A stretch of DNA of 64,000 nucleotides from JAVJSU01 sp040219275 (GTDB taxonomy: Bacteria; Chloroflexota; Anaerolineae; Aggregatilineales; Phototrophicaceae): contig JAVJSU010000032.1 of NCBI GenBank assembly GCA_040219275.1, positions 1 to 64,000 of the forward strand, read 5' to 3'. The notes under the pieces are model-generated. The model worked only from the letters and a program-made list of their open reading frames with translations. It did not search any database and was not told the DNA's origin. The translations under genes and the position numbers were made by a program. Position 1 is the first letter of the stretch. Each line of letters starts with the position of its first letter. This document shows, piece by piece, positions 61,795 to 64,000 of the stretch.

Positions 61795-62520
61795 TTACTC
61801 AATCACGTAGCTATATACATTGGTCGCTGGAATACCGTTGAAGATGACCACATAGGTCTTGCCTTCCGCGTCCGGTCCATAATTCAACTGGAACTCGCCA
61901 CTGGTCAGCGCATAAAGGCTAGCAGGACCAACCGATTGGATCAACGTGTTCACGCTTGGCGGGCTGGCGATGAACGGTGCGAGGTCTTCGTCGGAGATGG
62001 CAAACAGGAAGCTCCCGTTGCCGTTGCTGTCGATGTCGTAAACGTGCACCTGAGTATCACCACCCACAGGCACCACAAACATGCTGAATTCCGTCGCTCC
62101 CACAGACACATTCAAAGATGCGGCAGGCGCTGGCGGGGAGCAGGTTGTGCTCACGCCGAGCAGGGTGAAGTTGCCAGACAGGGTGACTAAGCCAGTAAAA
62201 TCAAATGGCACCACACCAGAAATCGTCCCGGCGGTGGCTGTGCCGATAATGGTTGTGGGTGAACCACCATTCGGGGTGAGTATGATCGAAAAATCTTGAA
62301 ATAACTGATACGGGGGAACGGTTAATGTGACGGTGACGATCTCGCCCGCGTTGAGTGTAATTTCTTCCGGGATGGTGAGGTTGCCATTGAGGAGCAAGTT
62401 CACGCCATTGATTGTTGTGCACCCTTCGCTGAGCGCGGCATGGGTGGTATTGCTGGGCAGGAAATAAAACGCGCTGGCAATGACCAGCATAAAAGCAGAG
62501 AGTTTGATAAATTTGGTCAT
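61795..62520 (-). CDS. secreted protein with shared C-terminal domain
   Basis: A 241-residue exported protein with a signal peptide ending THAA. An N-terminal beta-rich region with two Cys residues (GCTT, STTC) occupies residues about 32-130. Residues about 150-235 match the domain shared with the two proteins at 14249 and 41143 (VHVYDIDSNGNGSFLFAIS through LYALTSGEFQLNYG and YVVIFNG). Function unknown. A GGAG box lies about six bases before ATG 62520. The longer frame from 62574 has no ribosome site. Confidence 0.75.
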   Translation of the reverse strand: MTKFIKLSAFMLVIASAFYFLPSNTTHAALSEGCTTINGVNLLLNGNLTIPEEITLNAGEIVTVTLTVPPYQLFQDFSIILTPNGGSPTTIIGTATAGTISGVVPFDFTGLVTLSGNFTLLGVSTTCSPPAPAASLNVSVGATEFSMFVVPVGGDTQVHVYDIDSNGNGSFLFAISDEDLAPFIASPPSVNTLIQSVGPASLYALTSGEFQLNYGPDAEGKTYVVIFNGIPATNVYSYVIE

Positions 62521-62730
62521 ATGATCTCCATGGAGGATGTGTAAGTTAACATCTTTTACGGTAACAGAAAACACCTTTCATTGGATGATGCAAACGTAAA
62601 TAATTTCCAAATTTATCATGAAGGTGTGAACTTCAAAGGCAGATAGCGCATAATGGCTTTCGATTTTCTCTGTGCCACATTAGCACCTTTCTAGTATATT
62701 TGAGAGTAGAAAATGATGACGGAGTTACCG

Positions 62731-63367
62731 ATGACAACAAGACTGTTTACTGCACCCGATACGATGGAATGGAGGATATTACGAATTAGCACTGGAATTA
62801 GGGGAAACCTCTGATGACCGACTTTTTGAGTCACTTCAGTTAATTTGGAATCATCCTGCATTGAGTGGATGTTATTTGTTTAGTGACAAAGAACCACACG
62901 AACAGAAAAAAATCGAACTAAATAAAAAACATATTCAAGACGGCTTTCACTTGCGCGGGATTGCAACCTTACCCAACAAATCCAATGTCGCCTGTGGAAC
63001 CCTTTCCGTCAGAGAAATACCCTATAATGTCGATTGGCTTATTTTTTACATACCGATGGGTGCTCTTGCAACTGCTTACGATGTTGGGGGTTATCCATTT
63101 TCAAAGGACATTGCAGATCATATCGTTTGGATGGTGACAATTGAAAAATGGCTCTACAATATTGCAGATCACGTTTTTAAGCACATTGATTTCAAATTAG
63201 GTCTCATTGGTTTAGAAGTTTCTGGTGATGCCTATTCAAGTGAAATCGCAAGTGACGGAATACCTGATATACGTGAGATGGGATATTTAATAGAGGGCAA
63301 AGATAAAGATACGTTGGAGTTTTTACCTGCAAATTGGTTTAATAGAGAAACTGATATATTTGACTGA
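62731..63367 (+). pseudogene. hypothetical protein gene with a one-base insertion
   Basis: A gene that starts as MTTRLFTAPDT at ATG 62731 with GGAG upstream, and then loses frame. After position 62763 the reading frame moves by one base and continues as WNGGYYELALELGETSDD to a stop at 63367. Together this makes about 211 residues. The second part is clearly protein (DWLIFYIPMGAL, DIADHIVWMVTIEKW). No known domain. One extra A near 62764 explains the break, so it may be a sequencing error rather than decay. Confidence 0.7.
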
Positions 63368-63393
63368 CTACCTCTCCATTCATTAAAGTGGAA

Positions 63394-63424
63394 AAAGCGC
63401 CACCTCGTTGTGAGATGGCGCTTT
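63394..63424 (-). terminator. terminator of the last minus-strand gene
   Basis: Stem AAAGCGCCACCTC with GAGATGGCGCTTT (one mismatch), followed on the minus strand by TTTTT. It is 20 bases after the stop. Confidence 0.78.
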
Positions 63425-63444
63425 GGTTTTGAACTAGATTTTTC

Positions 63445-64000
63445 TTACGGCTCGTCGGTCACTTCAACATCGGGGGTGATTTCCGGCTGAACGGGCACGA
63501 TCACCACTTCATCCGTGACTTCCGGTTGTGGTGTGCTGATGGGTGCTTCGTCCGTTGGCTGTGCCGGAATGACGACGGGTGCGTCTTCGACAGGTTGTGT
63601 CGTCAACACCTGACCATTCACGATCAGTGCGTCAATCGCTACCGGTGCGCCACCCAGAGGGATGATCCTCAGCGTGTGTGCGCCGTCACTTAAATCGGTG
63701 AAGCTGGCGATCTGACCGAAAGCGGTCTGGGTTGCGTTAGCATTGACTCCACGCATCGGTTCGCCGTCGATCTCGACCACGAATGTGCCGTATTCCACGC
63801 CTGAAACGTAGACTACATCGACCTGCGTTCCGGTGAAGGTCATGGTCAGCGTGTCCGCGCCACTGGTCGAACTTTGCAGATAGGCTTGCCCGACTGCACT
63901 CTCGCTGGCTTGTTGCGTCCATGCACCACTGCGGGTAATCGCCCCGTTTTCCACCTGTACCATCAGCGGTTGCAGGTTGAATGACAACGACAGGAAGCTC
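63445..64000 (-). CDS. C-terminal part of a secreted repeat protein, cut by the window edge
   Basis: A frame open to the right edge, at least 185 residues. It contains a beta domain (residues about 15-125: SGAWTQQASE, GADTLTMTFTGTQVDVVYV, GTFVVEIDGEP, GAHTLRIIPL). The C-terminus is a Pro/Thr/Val/Glu-rich tail (PTDEAP, PQPEVTDE). The domain is of the kind found in extracellular carbohydrate-related or adhesion proteins of Chloroflexota. The protein start lies beyond the window. No catalytic motif is visible. Confidence 0.7.
   Translation of the reverse strand, partial: SFLSLSFNLQPLMVQVENGAITRSGAWTQQASESAVGQAYLQSSTSGADTLTMTFTGTQVDVVYVSGVEYGTFVVEIDGEPMRGVNANATQTAFGQIASFTDLSDGAHTLRIIPLGGAPVAIDALIVNGQVLTTQPVEDAPVVIPAQPTDEAPISTPQPEVTDEVVIVPVQPEITPDVEVTDEP

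Noticed and set aside
1..64000. CRISPR arrays, tRNA or rRNA genes
   Set aside because: No spaced 24-40 base direct repeats, no cloverleaf pattern and no rRNA-like sequence were noticed. A tRNA scan would be needed to be sure.

Overview
The window looks like ordinary chromosome from a free-living heterotroph, most likely a Chloroflexota member of the Anaerolineae type. This is an inference from the gene mix, not from a marker gene. Pointers are many secreted proteins with Pro/Thr-rich linkers, WD40 and TPR proteins ending in AQ-type signal peptides, large GAF-rich histidine kinases, a eukaryotic-like kinase relative, a GTG-started ftsH, clpC, a four-domain S1 protein, and short tandem repeats between genes. 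Base composition is close to balanced by eye. No rRNA, tRNA, CRISPR array or complete mobile element was seen.

Layout. 1-2.1 kb: tail of a truncated, possibly transposase-like gene, an Asp/Glu racemase, a small membrane protein and an FHA protein. 2.4-8.3 kb: a minus-strand block of secreted WD40 and TPR proteins, a Cys-rich small protein, a membrane protein and an isolated phage-tail-tube-like gene. 8.5-20.6 kb: mixed housekeeping (rdgB, YbjN-like, GyrI-like, serine hydrolase, Uma2, GNAT, LysM protein), an ECF sigma/anti-sigma pair, a Fur-family regulator, a class I fructose-bisphosphate aldolase broken by one missing base, and a haloalkane dehalogenase. 20.9-34.1 kb: signalling and proteolysis (1153-aa GAF/PAS kinase, AAA ATPase divergent from ftsH, and a response regulator-hybrid kinase operon). 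34.3-38 kb: a sugar ABC importer lacking its own ATPase. 38-50.6 kb: GAF protein, CrtC/lipocalin-like protein, a MerR-thioredoxin divergent pair with a SoxR-like operator, pterin dehydratase, nicotinamidase-like hydrolase, manA, a MutS-like ATPase, YhhN, an endonuclease/phosphatase-fold protein and a C39 peptidase. 51-59 kb: a membrane-spanning pseudokinase fused to a periplasmic sugar-binding-type domain, clpC, a MITE-like palindromic element, an FGE-like protein and rpsA. 59-64 kb: uxuA, rhaA, secreted proteins and a second single-base frameshift.

How the parts fit. The sugar importer, manA, uxuA, rhaA and the aldolase suggest use of plant- or algal-type sugars (hexuronates, rhamnose, mannose). 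FtsH, ClpC, the AAA ATPase and thioredoxin are protein quality control and redox genes. Several sensors (three kinase-type proteins, an ECF pair, GAF and FHA proteins) suggest heavy environmental sensing.

The most interesting item is the 51.1-53.0 kb gene. It couples an intracellular kinase fold, in which the catalytic-loop Asp is Asn, through one membrane helix to an extracellular type I periplasmic-binding domain. That is the layout of a single-chain solute receptor. Other items worth checking are a secreted domain shared by three proteins here, heptanucleotide tandem repeats between genes, a 167-bp element with a perfect 23-bp hairpin, and the orphan tail-tube gene.
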